From Paenibacillus woosongensis (GTDB taxonomy: Bacteria; Bacillota; Bacilli; Paenibacillales; Paenibacillaceae), in assembly GCF_009725165.1 (NCBI RefSeq), contig NZ_WNZW01000012.1, positions 1 to 64,000 on the forward strand: a stretch of DNA of 64,000 nucleotides, in the 5' to 3' direction. The notes beneath the pieces are model-generated. The model had not been told where the DNA came from. It saw nothing but the letters and a program-made list of their open reading frames with translations, and did not search any database. The position numbers and the translations under genes are program-made. Of the stretch, positions 25,501-34,285 are shown piece after piece (position 1 is the stretch's first letter; each line of letters begins with the position of its first letter).

Positions 25501-26329
25501 TCGTTATCGTTACATTTTGTGCCGTTGCATAAGTTCCCCCGTTCGGTGTGAATACGGGCACCGCTACAACCGCCTGATCTACAATATCCACTTGGATGCT
25601 CGAACCTAAATGCACCGTAAAGGTCAGCGGATTTCCCTGCAGCGGATTGCCGTTCTGATCGGTTGTTTTGAACAGCACCTGCTTCTGTTCCACCATGTAG
25701 TTCACACCCAAGGTTACCGTTGTTCCCGCGTTATATTTCAGGGTGTGATTGACGCTCGTATTTTGCGTTTTTAATGTGGTCACCTGATTCAAATCCGCTG
25801 GGCTAAGTCCCATCTCCAAGTACTGGGCATAGGGGCCTGTCACCGGGATGCTGACCTCTCCTTGTTCGGTGCTGGAGCTGAAGTTCAGCCAATTTAAATT
25901 CCAGCCATTGGTCACGGCATACACTCTCAGCGTCTGGCTGCCCGCAGGGAGCTGAACGCTTGCCGACACCGTCTCCCAGTTCTGCCAGCCGCCCGTATTC
26001 GGAACGGTTAACGTGGCCAGCACCTGTCCGGCCTTCTGGAGCTGCAGCTGGGTTCCATCATAGGGGCTGGAAACACTAAATTCGACTAAATAGGTTCCGG
26101 CGTTTTCCACATTGACGCTGTAATCCATCCAGTCCCCGCCGTCCACATAAGCGATATGAAATCCGCCTTCGGAGCTCTCTTCCAGCTCGATCCCGCTCAT
26201 GTCCATGAAATCCTCGGCTTCAATCCGCCCCGGGTCTCCCGGAGCCGCCTCAGACGGCGTAATTATCGCAGAAAAGTTAAAGAGCAAGGATAGGCTCAAT
26301 AGCAGTAATAACAGTTTTTTTCTAATCAT
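22538..26329 (-). CDS. Secreted modular glycoside hydrolase family 3 enzyme
   Basis: 1263 residues. A signal peptide (hydrophobic core LLLLLLSLSLLF, cleavage near SEAA) is followed by a CBM6-like module (residues about 33-155), a beta-rich module ending near 260 that resembles X2, a CHB_HEX_C-type repeat (about 265-335), an F5/8 type C/CBM32 module (about 345-470), a second CHB_HEX_C repeat, a fibronectin-III-like module and a C-terminal GH3 catalytic region (about 690-1255). The likely nucleophile is the Asp in VVMTDW near 932. GH3 enzymes release monosaccharides from beta-glucosides or related sugars. GGGAGGCCTAATT precedes the ATG at 26329. It lies behind a monosaccharide importer on the same strand. 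The substrate cannot be told. Confidence 0.88.
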   Translation of the reverse strand: MIRKKLLLLLLSLSLLFNFSAIITPSEAAPGDPGRIEAEDFMDMSGIELEESSEGGFHIAYVDGGDWMDYSVNVENAGTYLVEFSVSSPYDGTQLQLQKAGQVLATLTVPNTGGWQNWETVSASVQLPAGSQTLRVYAVTNGWNLNWLNFSSSTEQGEVSIPVTGPYAQYLEMGLSPADLNQVTTLKTQNTSVNHTLKYNAGTTVTLGVNYMVEQKQVLFKTTDQNGNPLQGNPLTFTVHLGSSIQVDIVDQAVVAVPVFTPNGGTYATAQNVTITSATPGAAIKYTTDGSTPTSASPTYTGPISVTATATIKAIATKAGMTDSAVASATYTIGSDSGASNLALNKPAMASSSIGGNAADAAFDGNSGTRWESEFSDPQWIYVDLGTNHTVTGVRLHWETASARAYKIQVSTDASDWTDAYTQAYGTGNTEDITFDPVTARYVRMHGTERTTDYGYSLWEFEVFGQTTPLPPKASAPVFTPAPGTYTSAQSVTLTSATAGAAIKYTTDGSTPTQASATYTGPIQVPVTTTIKAIAVKPDMTDSEVATGTYTITAFKVVSPVNGQMVTTTRTPTLTWEPKAGAVKYEVWVNLTRNDYDWNASGNLLDRYTKVAEVTGTQVNAPSLVDRWTYKWYVVAVDGSGNKSQSDIGQFSVYLPYIEQVDDGVNIINGSRDLNKNGTIEPYEDWRNPISVRLDDLMSRMTTEEKINQLFFSPESLDGLNEKAGYVFSYGTTNFMTDAQIKVSRTQRLGIPIAFTGDKIHGWKTVFPTGLGLAATRNLDLAWQAGDLQRREQKAWGFTGTLSPVAEVNTKVLYPRVQEGTGENADYSAAMMRAMIAGMQGGPEVNPKSIMITVKHWPSQGAGGEQTVVYDSTTVKWHMKPWYAAMDANPGTVMPGYGSAPFLDPNSEGAGVSKPTLDYLRNVIGFQGVVMTDWLASATDISVRSIRAGSDVMGGAVASGTDFNTLVNAVGMSRIDEAARRVLELKFKLGLFENPYGDPDYPTTIWHSAESNNIVNEAARQSLTLLKNNGVLPLKVNNGDTLVVAGPRATSDDMATDNIANVIWQSIYHDNPQAKSYYQGIKDRAGTGVNVVLNDAAQAKTAIVVIGEKSYTHGTEWPDKQPTIPADQIAEIDKFHSRGIPVIAVVVMPRPYVLTDILDKCAAVVVVYRPGNGGGTATSELLFGDYLPTGMLPFQLPRSVDQIGTDHVNNQLEKWDLPYDLGATEAERAQIRSYINNNQPVPTDFGDPLFPYGYGLQNFNPSP

Positions 26330-26390
26330 AATTAGGCCTCCCATGAGAATTCATTCTATTTAGAGTACTGCAATTCATTGTTTCCAAAGC

Positions 26391-26404
26391 AACCGATACC
26401 GGTT
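26391..26404. promoter_or_regulatory. Candidate LacI-type operator upstream of the GH3 gene
   Basis: AACCGATACCGGTT has 5-bp half-sites (AACCG/CGGTT) around ATAC, 62 bases ahead of the GH3 start. Sugar-responsive LacI regulators bind palindromes of this kind; no regulator gene is next to it. Confidence 0.35.
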
Positions 26405-26661
26405 TCGCAAGTCCATTTGGTAATGGATAAAATCTTCAGCTTCATCAACGATCATTCCCTTCATTTATAAATATGAAGATTAAAGATTCGTCTGCATCAC
26501 CTTAATTTCGTTATAAATCAAATCGAGACCAACAAATTTACCCATCAATGATAAATAAAGTGATATAATCTATCAGGCAATCAAATGAACCACCTCCTTA
26601 TATATATATCGTCCAGAACTCCATATATTTGAATATTATGAATATTAAGTAATTAAATGAG
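26405..26661. other. AT-rich intergenic stretch
   Basis: No gene supported. It separates the importer operon terminator from the GH3 gene and probably contains the GH3 promoter. Confidence 0.4.
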
Positions 26662-26738
26662 CAAAAAAATTTAGCGATCTATGATCAAGGCGACCTGATC
26701 CCCATTGGTATCCCTCGTTATTATGGAATCAGGCCGCC
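26662..26738 (-). terminator. Terminator of the monosaccharide importer operon
   Basis: On the minus strand GGCGGCCTGATTCC pairs with GGGATCAGGTCGCC around a long loop; a run of seven T follows about 20 bases later, so it may be a two-part signal. Confidence 0.55.
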
Positions 26739-26746
26739 CCATGGCC

Positions 26747-27922
26747 TTAAGCTCTCTTCCTCCGTGTCATCACATCAAATACGACAGCAATCGCCAGCAC
26801 GGCTCCGCGAATCATATATTGATAGGAAATGCCGACGCCAAGCAGGTTCATGCCGCTGGATAGCGAAGCCATAACGATGGCGCCGATGATCGAGCCCGTG
26901 ACCTTCCCTACGCCCCCGGCCGCCGATACGCCGCCGACGTAAGCCGCCGCAATCGCATCAAGCTCGAACAGCGTACCCGCCGTTGTCGTCGCCGACTGAA
27001 GGCGGGCTGTAAACAAAATGCCCGATAACGCGGACAGCATTCCCATGGAACCGAAAACGATGTACGTAATCTTTTTGACGCTAATGCCGCTTAAGTTCGC
27101 TGCCTCCGGATTACTGCCGACGGCATAGATATGACGTCCGAGCACCGTTTTAGTCGTTAAAAAATGATAGACCGCGACCACCAGCAGCATAATGATGACC
27201 GTCCAAGAGAATCCGTTGTAACCGGCCAGGATCCAGGTGATATAAGCGATAATCGCAGAAATGAACACCACCTTGATCGTAAACATCGGTCCCGAAATAA
27301 CTTCGAAATGGTATTTGAGCTTATTCCGGCGCTTGGAGATTTCACTATAAATATAGAACGCAATGAAGAGCAGTCCCAAGATTAGCGAGAACAAATTCAA
27401 TCCGTTCACATAGGCAATCGCAGGTACAAACCCGTTGCCGATCGCGTTGAACTGCTCATCCTTGATGATGATCGTTCCGCTCTTCTCCGTGACCCGCAGC
27501 AGCGCGCCCCGGAAAATCAGCATGCCCGCCAGAGAGGCCACAAACGAGGGAATGCCGATTTGCGCCACGAGAAAGCCGTTGAACAAGCCTACGACAATAC
27601 CCAACCCCAAAATGATAGGAATTGTGAGATAGTAGGGGATTCCCATCTGGGTTAGCAAAATAGCGGCAATTGCCCCTAGAAAGCCCGCCGCAAAGCCCAC
27701 AGATAAATCAATATGCCTGATGACAATAACTAGCGTCATTCCCACCGCCAATACGGCGATGTAGCCAGTGGCATCCATCAGATTGCTGATATTGCGGGAC
27801 GACATGAACAGTCCGTCCGTCAGAATCGAAAACGTCAGCATGATGATAATCAAAGCGATGTACATCCCATAGTCCCGTATGTTCGCCTTTACCAACGATC
27901 TTGCTTCGCCTAATAATTTCAC
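26747..27922 (-). CDS. Multiple-monosaccharide ABC transporter permease (MmsB/GguB type)
   Basis: 391 residues with about ten hydrophobic segments, the size of the MmsB/GguB/XylH subfamily. Family marks include LVIVIRHIDLSVG near residue 63, LGRHIYAVGSNPEAANLSGI near 260 and AIAAAYVGGVSAAGGVG near 320. It forms the channel for monosaccharides such as xylose, arabinose, glucose or galactose; which ones is not decidable. GTG start with AGGAGGAAGACCG. Third and last gene of the importer operon, 14 bases after the ATPase. Confidence 0.9.
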   Translation of the reverse strand: MKLLGEARSLVKANIRDYGMYIALIIIMLTFSILTDGLFMSSRNISNLMDATGYIAVLAVGMTLVIVIRHIDLSVGFAAGFLGAIAAILLTQMGIPYYLTIPIILGLGIVVGLFNGFLVAQIGIPSFVASLAGMLIFRGALLRVTEKSGTIIIKDEQFNAIGNGFVPAIAYVNGLNLFSLILGLLFIAFYIYSEISKRRNKLKYHFEVISGPMFTIKVVFISAIIAYITWILAGYNGFSWTVIIMLLVVAVYHFLTTKTVLGRHIYAVGSNPEAANLSGISVKKITYIVFGSMGMLSALSGILFTARLQSATTTAGTLFELDAIAAAYVGGVSAAGGVGKVTGSIIGAIVMASLSSGMNLLGVGISYQYMIRGAVLAIAVVFDVMTRRKRA

Positions 27923-27936
27923 CGGTCTTCCTCCTA

Positions 27937-29454
27937 TTACGTGGCAAGCTTCATGATTTTTTCTTGGTCCGCTTCTTCAATGGGCAGCTCGCCCTTAATT
28001 CTTCCTTCGGCCATGACATAAATCCGGTCGCTCATGCCCAATATTTCGGTCAGCTCGGAGGAGATCATGAGGATGCTCAGCCCCTGGCTGATCAGCTTGT
28101 TCATGATCGTGTAGATCTCGAACTTGGCGCCCACGTCGATGCCGCGCGTCGGTTCATCAAGGATCAGCAGGCTCGGCTGCACGAACAGCCATTTGCCCAG
28201 CGATACCTTCTGCTGATTGCCGCCGCTTAAGTTTCCGACCAGTTGCTCGACAGATGGGGCTTTAATATTGAGAGACTGCTTATAGCTGCCAGCGATTTTT
28301 ACTTCCTCATTGTTGTTAATAACACCACGGTCGGAGATGGAATGTACATTCGCTGCGGAGATATTCTGTTTGATGTCCTGAAGCAGAAACAACCCGTCCC
28401 CTTTGCGATCCTCTGTCACGTAAGCTATGCCCGCTTTAATCGCATCCTTCGGATGGCGGAACACGGTTTTAGCTCCTTTTACCCACAGCTCGCCTTGCAG
28501 CTTATAAGCTTTCGGGTTGCCGAATATGCTCTGCGCCAGCTCCGTCCGCCCCGAGCCCATCAAACCGGCGATGCCGACGATTTCCCCTTTGCGTATATGA
28601 AGATCAACCTCCTTCACGACTTCGCGACCGAGATTCGGATCATACGCCGTCCAGCCGCGTACTTCGAGAATACGGCTGCCAAATTGCTTATCCGTTCTTT
28701 TCGGATAAATATCGTCGATTTCCCGGCCGACCATGCTCTTAATGATCACGTTCTCCGAAATTTCGTTCTTGGACGCATCCAGGGTGACGATCGTCTGCCC
28801 ATCGCGCAGTACGGTGACCTGATCCGCGATCTCAATGACCTCCTTCAGCTTGTGAGAGATCATGATACAGGTGATCCCTTGCTCCTTCAATTCACGCAGC
28901 AGCTTGAGCAGGTTATCACTGTCATTTTCATTGAGCGCCGCGGTCGGTTCATCCAATATAAGCAGCTTCACATCTTTGCTCAGCGCCTTTGCGATTTCGA
29001 CCAGCTGCTGCTTGCCCACGCCTAAGTCCTTGATCAGTGTCTCCGGGTTTACGTTCAGCTTCACCTTGCGAAGCATTTCCTTTGCTCGAACAATCGTCCG
29101 GTTCCAGTCCACGACCCCTCTTCGTTCTACCTCATTGCCGGCAAAAATATTTTCATAAACCGTCAGATCCGGGAACAGCGCCAGCTCCTGATAAATGATC
29201 GCGATACCGGCTCTCACACTGTCGTTAATATTGGCGTACTTCTGTACCTGTCCTTCAAAGACAATATCCCCGGAATACGTACCGTACGGATATACCCCGC
29301 TTAGCACCTTCATCAGTGTCGACTTGCCGGCGCCGTTCTCGCCGATGAGACAGTGGATCTCACCTTGGCGCACTTTAAAATTCACGCTGCTCAGCGCCTT
29401 TACACCCGTAAACTCCTTGGAGATGCCGTTCATCTCCAGCAAGTATTCGCTCAT
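27937..29454 (-). CDS. Multiple-monosaccharide ABC transporter ATPase (MmsA/GguA type)
   Basis: 505 residues with two fused ABC domains, as in RbsA/XylG. First domain: GENGAGKSTLM near residue 37. Second domain: degenerate Walker A GLMGSGRTELA near 305, signature LSGGNQQKV near 414 and Walker B LLILDEPTRGID. The second site of this family is usually inactive. The ATG at 29454 follows AAGGAGTGCGGATGCG; an ATG at 29493 lacks a site. A long perfect hairpin separates it from the binding-protein gene. Confidence 0.92.
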   Translation of the reverse strand: MSEYLLEMNGISKEFTGVKALSSVNFKVRQGEIHCLIGENGAGKSTLMKVLSGVYPYGTYSGDIVFEGQVQKYANINDSVRAGIAIIYQELALFPDLTVYENIFAGNEVERRGVVDWNRTIVRAKEMLRKVKLNVNPETLIKDLGVGKQQLVEIAKALSKDVKLLILDEPTAALNENDSDNLLKLLRELKEQGITCIMISHKLKEVIEIADQVTVLRDGQTIVTLDASKNEISENVIIKSMVGREIDDIYPKRTDKQFGSRILEVRGWTAYDPNLGREVVKEVDLHIRKGEIVGIAGLMGSGRTELAQSIFGNPKAYKLQGELWVKGAKTVFRHPKDAIKAGIAYVTEDRKGDGLFLLQDIKQNISAANVHSISDRGVINNNEEVKIAGSYKQSLNIKAPSVEQLVGNLSGGNQQKVSLGKWLFVQPSLLILDEPTRGIDVGAKFEIYTIMNKLISQGLSILMISSELTEILGMSDRIYVMAEGRIKGELPIEEADQEKIMKLAT

Positions 29455-29507
29455 CGCATCCGCACTCCTTACACAGGACTGATAGAATTTCAACTACTTA
29501 CAGCATG

Positions 29508-29541
29508 AGGAATAGTGATAGACACGTCTATCACTATTCCT
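29508..29541 (-). other. Intra-operon hairpin between binding protein and ATPase genes
   Basis: AGGAATAGTGATAGAC pairs perfectly with GTCTATCACTATTCCT. No T-tract follows. Such hairpins commonly protect the upstream binding-protein transcript from 3' decay or partly terminate, giving more binding protein than transporter. Confidence 0.7.
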
Positions 29542-29564
29542 TCTTGGCTATAGTTAATGAAGAA

Positions 29565-30671
29565 TTATAGTCCCGTAAATTCTTTGGCTTCATAATACTT
29601 CGAATCAATGAGCTCGGTCTGCACATTGTCTTTGTCAACGACGATGACGTCGGTTTGCTTGGCGTTCACATCGATTGTGCCGTTGTTATAAGATCCGGTT
29701 GTATCCGGCGATCCGCCGTCCAGAAGCGTTACGGCCATGCCCATCGCGTCTTTGACCAGCGTACGGACATCCTTGAATACCGTCATCGATTGCTTGCCGT
29801 CGATAATGTACTGGATCGATGCTTTTTCCGCATCCTGACCCGTGACCACAAAACTCGTGATTGCGCTATCCGAAGCAAATACGTCTGCAATTGAACGGGC
29901 CGTACCGTCGTTTGGAGCCAGAATAACCACATCTCCCTTATCCCCGGCGGCTGCCGCAGTTAGATGGGTTTGCGCTTTGTTCTTGGCTTCGTTCGGATCC
30001 CAATTCGTCGTGACCTGGCCGATGATCTTACTCATCTGGTCGCGGGATAGCTCCGCTGTGCTCTGGAGGGTAGCGGCTTCGCTGGAGTTGGCGATTTTGA
30101 ACGTGCCGTCCGCCACCTTAGGCTGCAGCACCTCCCATGCCCCCTGGAAGAACAGGAAAGCATTGTTGTCGGAAGCAGCTCCTGCGTAGAGGTACAGCGG
30201 TTGACCGCTGCCGGCCGCGTGATCGACCAAGTATTGAGCCTGCGCCTTGCCAACGGCGACACTATCGAACGTGACATAGTAATCTACCGCATCCGTGTTC
30301 GTGATCAGACGGTCATAGGAGATGACTTTAACGCCCGCTTTCTTGGCCGCTTCCACCGCAGCAGCGGCTGCGTCCCCGTCCTGCGGGCAAATGATCAGCA
30401 CTTTAATGCCTTTGGCGATCAAGGAGTCTACATTTTCTTTCTCTTTCGCAGACGATCCTTGGCTGAATAGAATCTCCGTCGAATAATTTGTGCCCTTCAG
30501 AGCATCCTTGAATCTTTGCTCATCCTGCACCCATCTGGGCTCATCCTTGGTCGGCAGCACAATCCCTACATCGACCTTGCCCCCGCCTTGGTTACAAGCC
30601 GCAACCAATACGGTAAGCATGATTGAGACCAGCAGGAGTGCAATCGTTCTCATCGTTCTTTTCAAACCCAT
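29565..30671 (-). CDS. Sugar-binding lipoprotein, ChvE/MmsE type
   Basis: About 368 residues. A basic signal sequence ends in a lipobox (VLVAAC) at about Cys26. The mature protein is a periplasmic-binding-protein type I sugar binder: VDVGIVLPTKDEPRW, IKVLIICPQDGDAAAAAVEAAKKAGVKVISYDRLI and VTGQDAEKASIQYIIDGKQSMTVFKD are typical of ChvE-like binding proteins for several monosaccharides. Start is ATG at 30671 or TTG at 30665; AGAGGGG fits the TTG better. First gene of the importer operon. Confidence 0.9.
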   Translation of the reverse strand: MGLKRTMRTIALLLVSIMLTVLVAACNQGGGKVDVGIVLPTKDEPRWVQDEQRFKDALKGTNYSTEILFSQGSSAKEKENVDSLIAKGIKVLIICPQDGDAAAAAVEAAKKAGVKVISYDRLITNTDAVDYYVTFDSVAVGKAQAQYLVDHAAGSGQPLYLYAGAASDNNAFLFFQGAWEVLQPKVADGTFKIANSSEAATLQSTAELSRDQMSKIIGQVTTNWDPNEAKNKAQTHLTAAAAGDKGDVVILAPNDGTARSIADVFASDSAITSFVVTGQDAEKASIQYIIDGKQSMTVFKDVRTLVKDAMGMAVTLLDGGSPDTTGSYNNGTIDVNAKQTDVIVVDKDNVQTELIDSKYYEAKEFTGL

Positions 30672-31038
30672 TCCCCTCTCTTGATTTGGTTGATCCTTCC
30701 AATTACATCTTTGAGCATATACTTGATTCACTACCTAGACAATGAGGTGTTTTCAAGGTTTATTCCTTAATTTCCACTCCTTGACAAAAGAAGTTTTGTA
30801 TGTTTTGAAGGGGAAATGGAGAAGAGCTGTCTGCAAGGTATGAAGACCTTGCAGACAGCTCTTTCGTGGTTGGTGATGTAATTAATATTTAATGTAAAAG
30901 GTAAGCCTCCATCAATTTCAAATATACATCAATATTAACGAATTTCTCATTAGTGACAGGTACGTGTGGGTCAATAAACAACTATACCCAATATTTATAA
31001 AGATAAGTTTTTCTCCTGATGGAATGTCTTTTGGGCAA
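30672..31038. other. Intergenic stretch
   Basis: Contains the importer promoter region (TTGACA-like boxes near 30780) and the bidirectional hairpin at 30822-30863. No gene supported. Confidence 0.4.
30822..30863. terminator. Strong hairpin, possible bidirectional terminator
   Basis: AAGAGCTGTCTGCAAGGT pairs perfectly with ACCTTGCAGACAGCTCTT (18 bp). T-tracts on either side are weak (TTTCG plus strand, CTTCTCC minus strand). On the minus strand it lies behind the 31039-32694 gene and ahead of the importer operon. Confidence 0.6.
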
Positions 31039-32694
31039 TTAATCTTGTGAAGTAACGGAAGCAAGTTCCCAAAAATATAAATACATAAAATCAATTTCCG
31101 GACTAGGTATATAATCCAAAACAAATGTTGCATACCCATTTCCTAAATTTGTAGTCACCCAACCATCTAGAGAGTTACTAAATTCTCCATAACGCAAATA
31201 ATATCCAAAACACTCCAGTTCTTCCGCACCCATAGCTTGAAAACCTAGATATGATTTAATTCTATCCCTAACGTATTTAATAAAGTATTCTTCACCTCTG
31301 TTAATAGAGCTTATTTTATTAAGGATATGCTCTAAACTAAATATATCAATAACCCAAGGATAAGCTTGTTCATCATCTTCAAATTTAAGATACATATTCA
31401 CACGATTAGATAGATTTAAGTAATTATTAATAGTTACACAAACCATAGTCACTTTTTTATAATCATACTTATTTAAATCCAGTATTATCTTACGGAGGTC
31501 CTTCTTATCACTGTCGTAATACCTACACATTTTATTTCTAATATTATTTTTAACCCTTAATCCTTGCTTATAAGCTTTTTGAATAACTCTGTTAAAGTTT
31601 TGCTGCATTCTTTTTTGAGATTTATTGGAATCCCTAAATGGCTCTTTTAACAATTCCGATTTGCACTCAAAACATAATATATATTCTCCATAAAGAACAA
31701 TAATATCTTGTTCCGCACCATTTTCATCGAACAAATTACAGTATACATTCTCTTCTCCAAAAAAGTTTATCAGTAGCATAGTTGTATAATCTTCAACAAA
31801 ATCATCTTTCCTACCAACCATTTCTTCATGTTCTAATATAAAATTCCAGAACTCATCAAGTACAAAATTTGAACGGGGGAAAAATATTCTTTCATTATGA
31901 CAAATCCCTATGGAGAACTCTTCTTTATAATATTTATCAGTCGGATAACTTACATTTATCTCTTCTACATTTTTTAACACTGGAAAAAATCTAGTAATAA
32001 ACTCTTTATCCCTAACTCCAAACCTTCTTAGAATATGTGAAAACTGTTTCATGGAGAAGCTAGTCAAAAAACTCTCAAATTTATATTTTTCTTTTTCGTA
32101 TAATAGGTCATTAAGTCGGCTTTTTTGACAAGTTTGATATATAAAATCATATAGAATGCAAATTAATAGACCTTTTTCTATTTCAAGAGTTGTAAGATTA
32201 TCTTTTATAAAAATTTTATCAATAGCCTTACTGTTGATTTCTAAAGCAAACATGTATTGGAACCAAGCGGTATTGGGATAATCAAAATGATAATTAATAA
32301 AATTTTGGGAATGAAAATTCCGTAAAGACATATGAACGTCTTCCAGCCCTTCTTTCTGATTAAACTGTTCCATGCAGTAATAGTTTACTATTTTAATGAA
32401 CTTTTCCCTCAACCACTCTAACTCGTTAGGTCTATTCTTAATCTTCATATTACTATTAATAGCTGAATTCTTTTTATATAAATAAAATAATCTATTTACC
32501 AGTTTGGGAGAAACCCGCTTCATTCTATTTTCAAAGGCATATCTTGTGTTATCCATAATCAAACTATTTATCAACCAAAAAACCTCGGATGGTCTATACT
32601 GTCGAAATCTACTAATAATTTCTTTTATTTCATATTCAATATCATAATTCTCAAGTTCAAAAAACTCTTCAAATAACTTTCTTTTATTCTCCAT
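31039..32694 (-). CDS. Orphan AT-rich gene with a PD-(D/E)XK-like nuclease signature
   Basis: 551 residues, no family recognised. The N-terminal half (about 1-290) is helical and rich in aromatic and charged residues. Around residues 302-345 there is a candidate PD-(D/E)XK core: an acidic helix DFVEDYTTMLLINFFG, then D330 in AEQDIIVLYGEY, and E343-C-K345 in CFECKS, that is D-x12-E-x-K, as in restriction-type and NERD-like nucleases. A basic helix QNFNRVIQKAYKQGLRVKNNIRNK follows. No signal peptide. Composition is far more AT-rich than both flanks, a sign of transfer. No good Shine-Dalgarno is seen before the ATG at 32694. Single-gene defence or nuclease function is a hypothesis. Confidence 0.7.
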   Translation of the reverse strand: MENKRKLFEEFFELENYDIEYEIKEIISRFRQYRPSEVFWLINSLIMDNTRYAFENRMKRVSPKLVNRLFYLYKKNSAINSNMKIKNRPNELEWLREKFIKIVNYYCMEQFNQKEGLEDVHMSLRNFHSQNFINYHFDYPNTAWFQYMFALEINSKAIDKIFIKDNLTTLEIEKGLLICILYDFIYQTCQKSRLNDLLYEKEKYKFESFLTSFSMKQFSHILRRFGVRDKEFITRFFPVLKNVEEINVSYPTDKYYKEEFSIGICHNERIFFPRSNFVLDEFWNFILEHEEMVGRKDDFVEDYTTMLLINFFGEENVYCNLFDENGAEQDIIVLYGEYILCFECKSELLKEPFRDSNKSQKRMQQNFNRVIQKAYKQGLRVKNNIRNKMCRYYDSDKKDLRKIILDLNKYDYKKVTMVCVTINNYLNLSNRVNMYLKFEDDEQAYPWVIDIFSLEHILNKISSINRGEEYFIKYVRDRIKSYLGFQAMGAEELECFGYYLRYGEFSNSLDGWVTTNLGNGYATFVLDYIPSPEIDFMYLYFWELASVTSQD

Positions 32695-32858
32695 TCGATT
32701 CTCCGGCTTTCATACAGTTTTTTATTTGATAATATAGTTCCTGATCATACAAACTATATCGGATAATTTACTAAAACTTAACAGTAAAATCGTATGATTT
32801 TTATATATAGCAAACTGTCAGCTCCACCCGATCCCCTTCCCGATCATAAGGCGGAAAT

Positions 32859-33133
32859 GGATATATGTACTTGCTCCGGGCAGCGATAACCTGATCCAAA
32901 ATGCAACAGCTACCAACGCTAGACACAGCTTCACTTTGTCGAGCATAGACGAGCGGAAACGTCTTTCATAACAGCACATCAAAATATGGGAAGCAGTCCG
33001 ATACCGAATTATACGAAATATACGATCGATAACATCCCGGTTACTAACAGCCAAATCGAAATCGGCATTTGGACGGATGCGAACGCTAATATCTGGGCCG
33101 GCTTTTGACAATTTTGAACTAATAAGTAAATAG
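32859..33133 (+). pseudogene. Decayed 3' end of a carbohydrate-binding/glycoside hydrolase gene
   Basis: The plus strand reads GSDNLIQN near 32880, then in another frame YTIDNIPVTNSQIEIGIWTD and AGF near 33030-33105. Removing one T at 33102-33106 turns the TGA there into GAC and gives FDNFELISK and a stop at 33131. Such endings (IPVTNG-EIGIYSDA, FDNFEL) are typical of beta-sandwich carbohydrate-binding modules in secreted glycoside hydrolases such as GH53. Several frameshifts and no start show a dead remnant just ahead of the aldolase gene. Confidence 0.6.
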
Positions 33134-33239
33134 CTGCTCGCTCCTCCCCTTCCCAAATTAGGAATGCCTGCCACTGGAATGTTATAATTGATGAGATCAA
33201 GATTCCATTCAGTTCCATTTCACGGAAGGAGGAGCATTG

Positions 33240-34127
33240 ATGAACACAAAGCAATTTGAGCAAATCCATAAGGGAAAGGGTTTTATAGCAGCCCTGGATC
33301 AAAGCGGCGGAAGTACTCCAAAGGCTCTGCTACAGTATGGGATTCATGAAAGCAGCTACTCCAGCGAAGAAGAGATGTATGATTTGGTTCACGAGATGAG
33401 AACGCGTATTATCAAGAGCAGTGCGTTTGACTCCCGGTACATTTTAGGGGCCATTCTATTTGAGAATACGATGGACCGGTTGATCGACGGGAAGCATACG
33501 GCCGATTATCTATGGGAGGAAAAAGGCATTGTGCCTCTTCTAAAGGTCGATAAAGGTCTCGCCGAGCTGGAAGACGGAGTTCAGTTGATGAAGCCCATCC
33601 CGGATTTAGACGAGCTGCTGGAGCGGGCGGTCAAACGCAACATTTTTGGAACGAAAATGCGTTCGATCATCAAGGAAGCCAATTCTGCAGGAATCAAAAA
33701 AGTCGTTGAACAGCAGTTTGCCATCGGCAAGCAAATCATAGATAAGGGACTGGTTCCGATTATTGAACCGGAAGTCGATATTCACAGTGCGGACAAGAGC
33801 GCTTCGGAAGCCATTTTAAAGGATGAAATTTCCACTCAATTGTCTGCCCTGGATCAAAACGCAAAGGTTATGCTTAAGCTTTCGATTCCAACGGAGGATA
33901 ATTTCTACAGCGACTTCATGGAGGATCCGCACGTTGTGCGCATTGTGGCTTTGTCGGGCGGTTATACGCAAGCGGAAGCCAATGACAGACTGGCGCGCAA
34001 TCATGGATTGATCGCCAGCTTCTCCCGGGCTCTTGCCGAGGGACTTACCGCTGGGCAATCAGATGATGAATTCAATGCTATGCTGTCCAAATCCATACAA
34101 GAGATTTATGAAGCCTCCATCAAATAA
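33240..34127 (+). CDS. Class I fructose-bisphosphate aldolase
   Basis: 295 residues. Cytosolic Schiff-base aldolase that cleaves fructose-1,6-bisphosphate into two triose phosphates. [16 protein letters not shown] at residue 16 and the active-site region [12 protein letters not shown] plus VPIIEPEVD and MLKLSIPTE, which supplies the lysine, are those of the staphylococcal Fda-type class I enzymes. GGAAGGAGGAGCATTG precedes the ATG at 33240; a TTG immediately before it is ignored. Followed by a strong terminator; single-gene unit. Confidence 0.93.
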   Translation: MNTKQFEQIHKGKGFIAALDQSGGSTPKALLQYGIHESSYSSEEEMYDLVHEMRTRIIKSSAFDSRYILGAILFENTMDRLIDGKHTADYLWEEKGIVPLLKVDKGLAELEDGVQLMKPIPDLDELLERAVKRNIFGTKMRSIIKEANSAGIKKVVEQQFAIGKQIIDKGLVPIIEPEVDIHSADKSASEAILKDEISTQLSALDQNAKVMLKLSIPTEDNFYSDFMEDPHVVRIVALSGGYTQAEANDRLARNHGLIASFSRALAEGLTAGQSDDEFNAMLSKSIQEIYEASIK

Positions 34128-34140
34128 AAGGAACGAGTTA

Positions 34141-34174
34141 ACGCCCCCAAGCTTCTATTAAAGCTTGGGGGCGT
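34141..34174 (+). terminator. Hairpin terminator after the aldolase gene
   Basis: ACGCCCCCAAGCTT pairs perfectly with AAGCTTGGGGGCGT, loop of 6. The T-tract is weak (TGCTTG). Confidence 0.7.
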
Positions 34175-34285
34175 TGCTTGTAGATGGACAAGTTATACCG
34201 CCATTGATTTAGGTTGAAGCACATCAATCCGGAATAAATGGGAAAAATAGTGCTGACTTTAAAGCTAAATATGGAGAGTAACCAG

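Noticed and set aside
28243..29025. 260-codon plus-strand frame opposite the sugar ABC ATPase
   Set aside because: Antisense to conserved ABC motifs; product is unlike a real protein.
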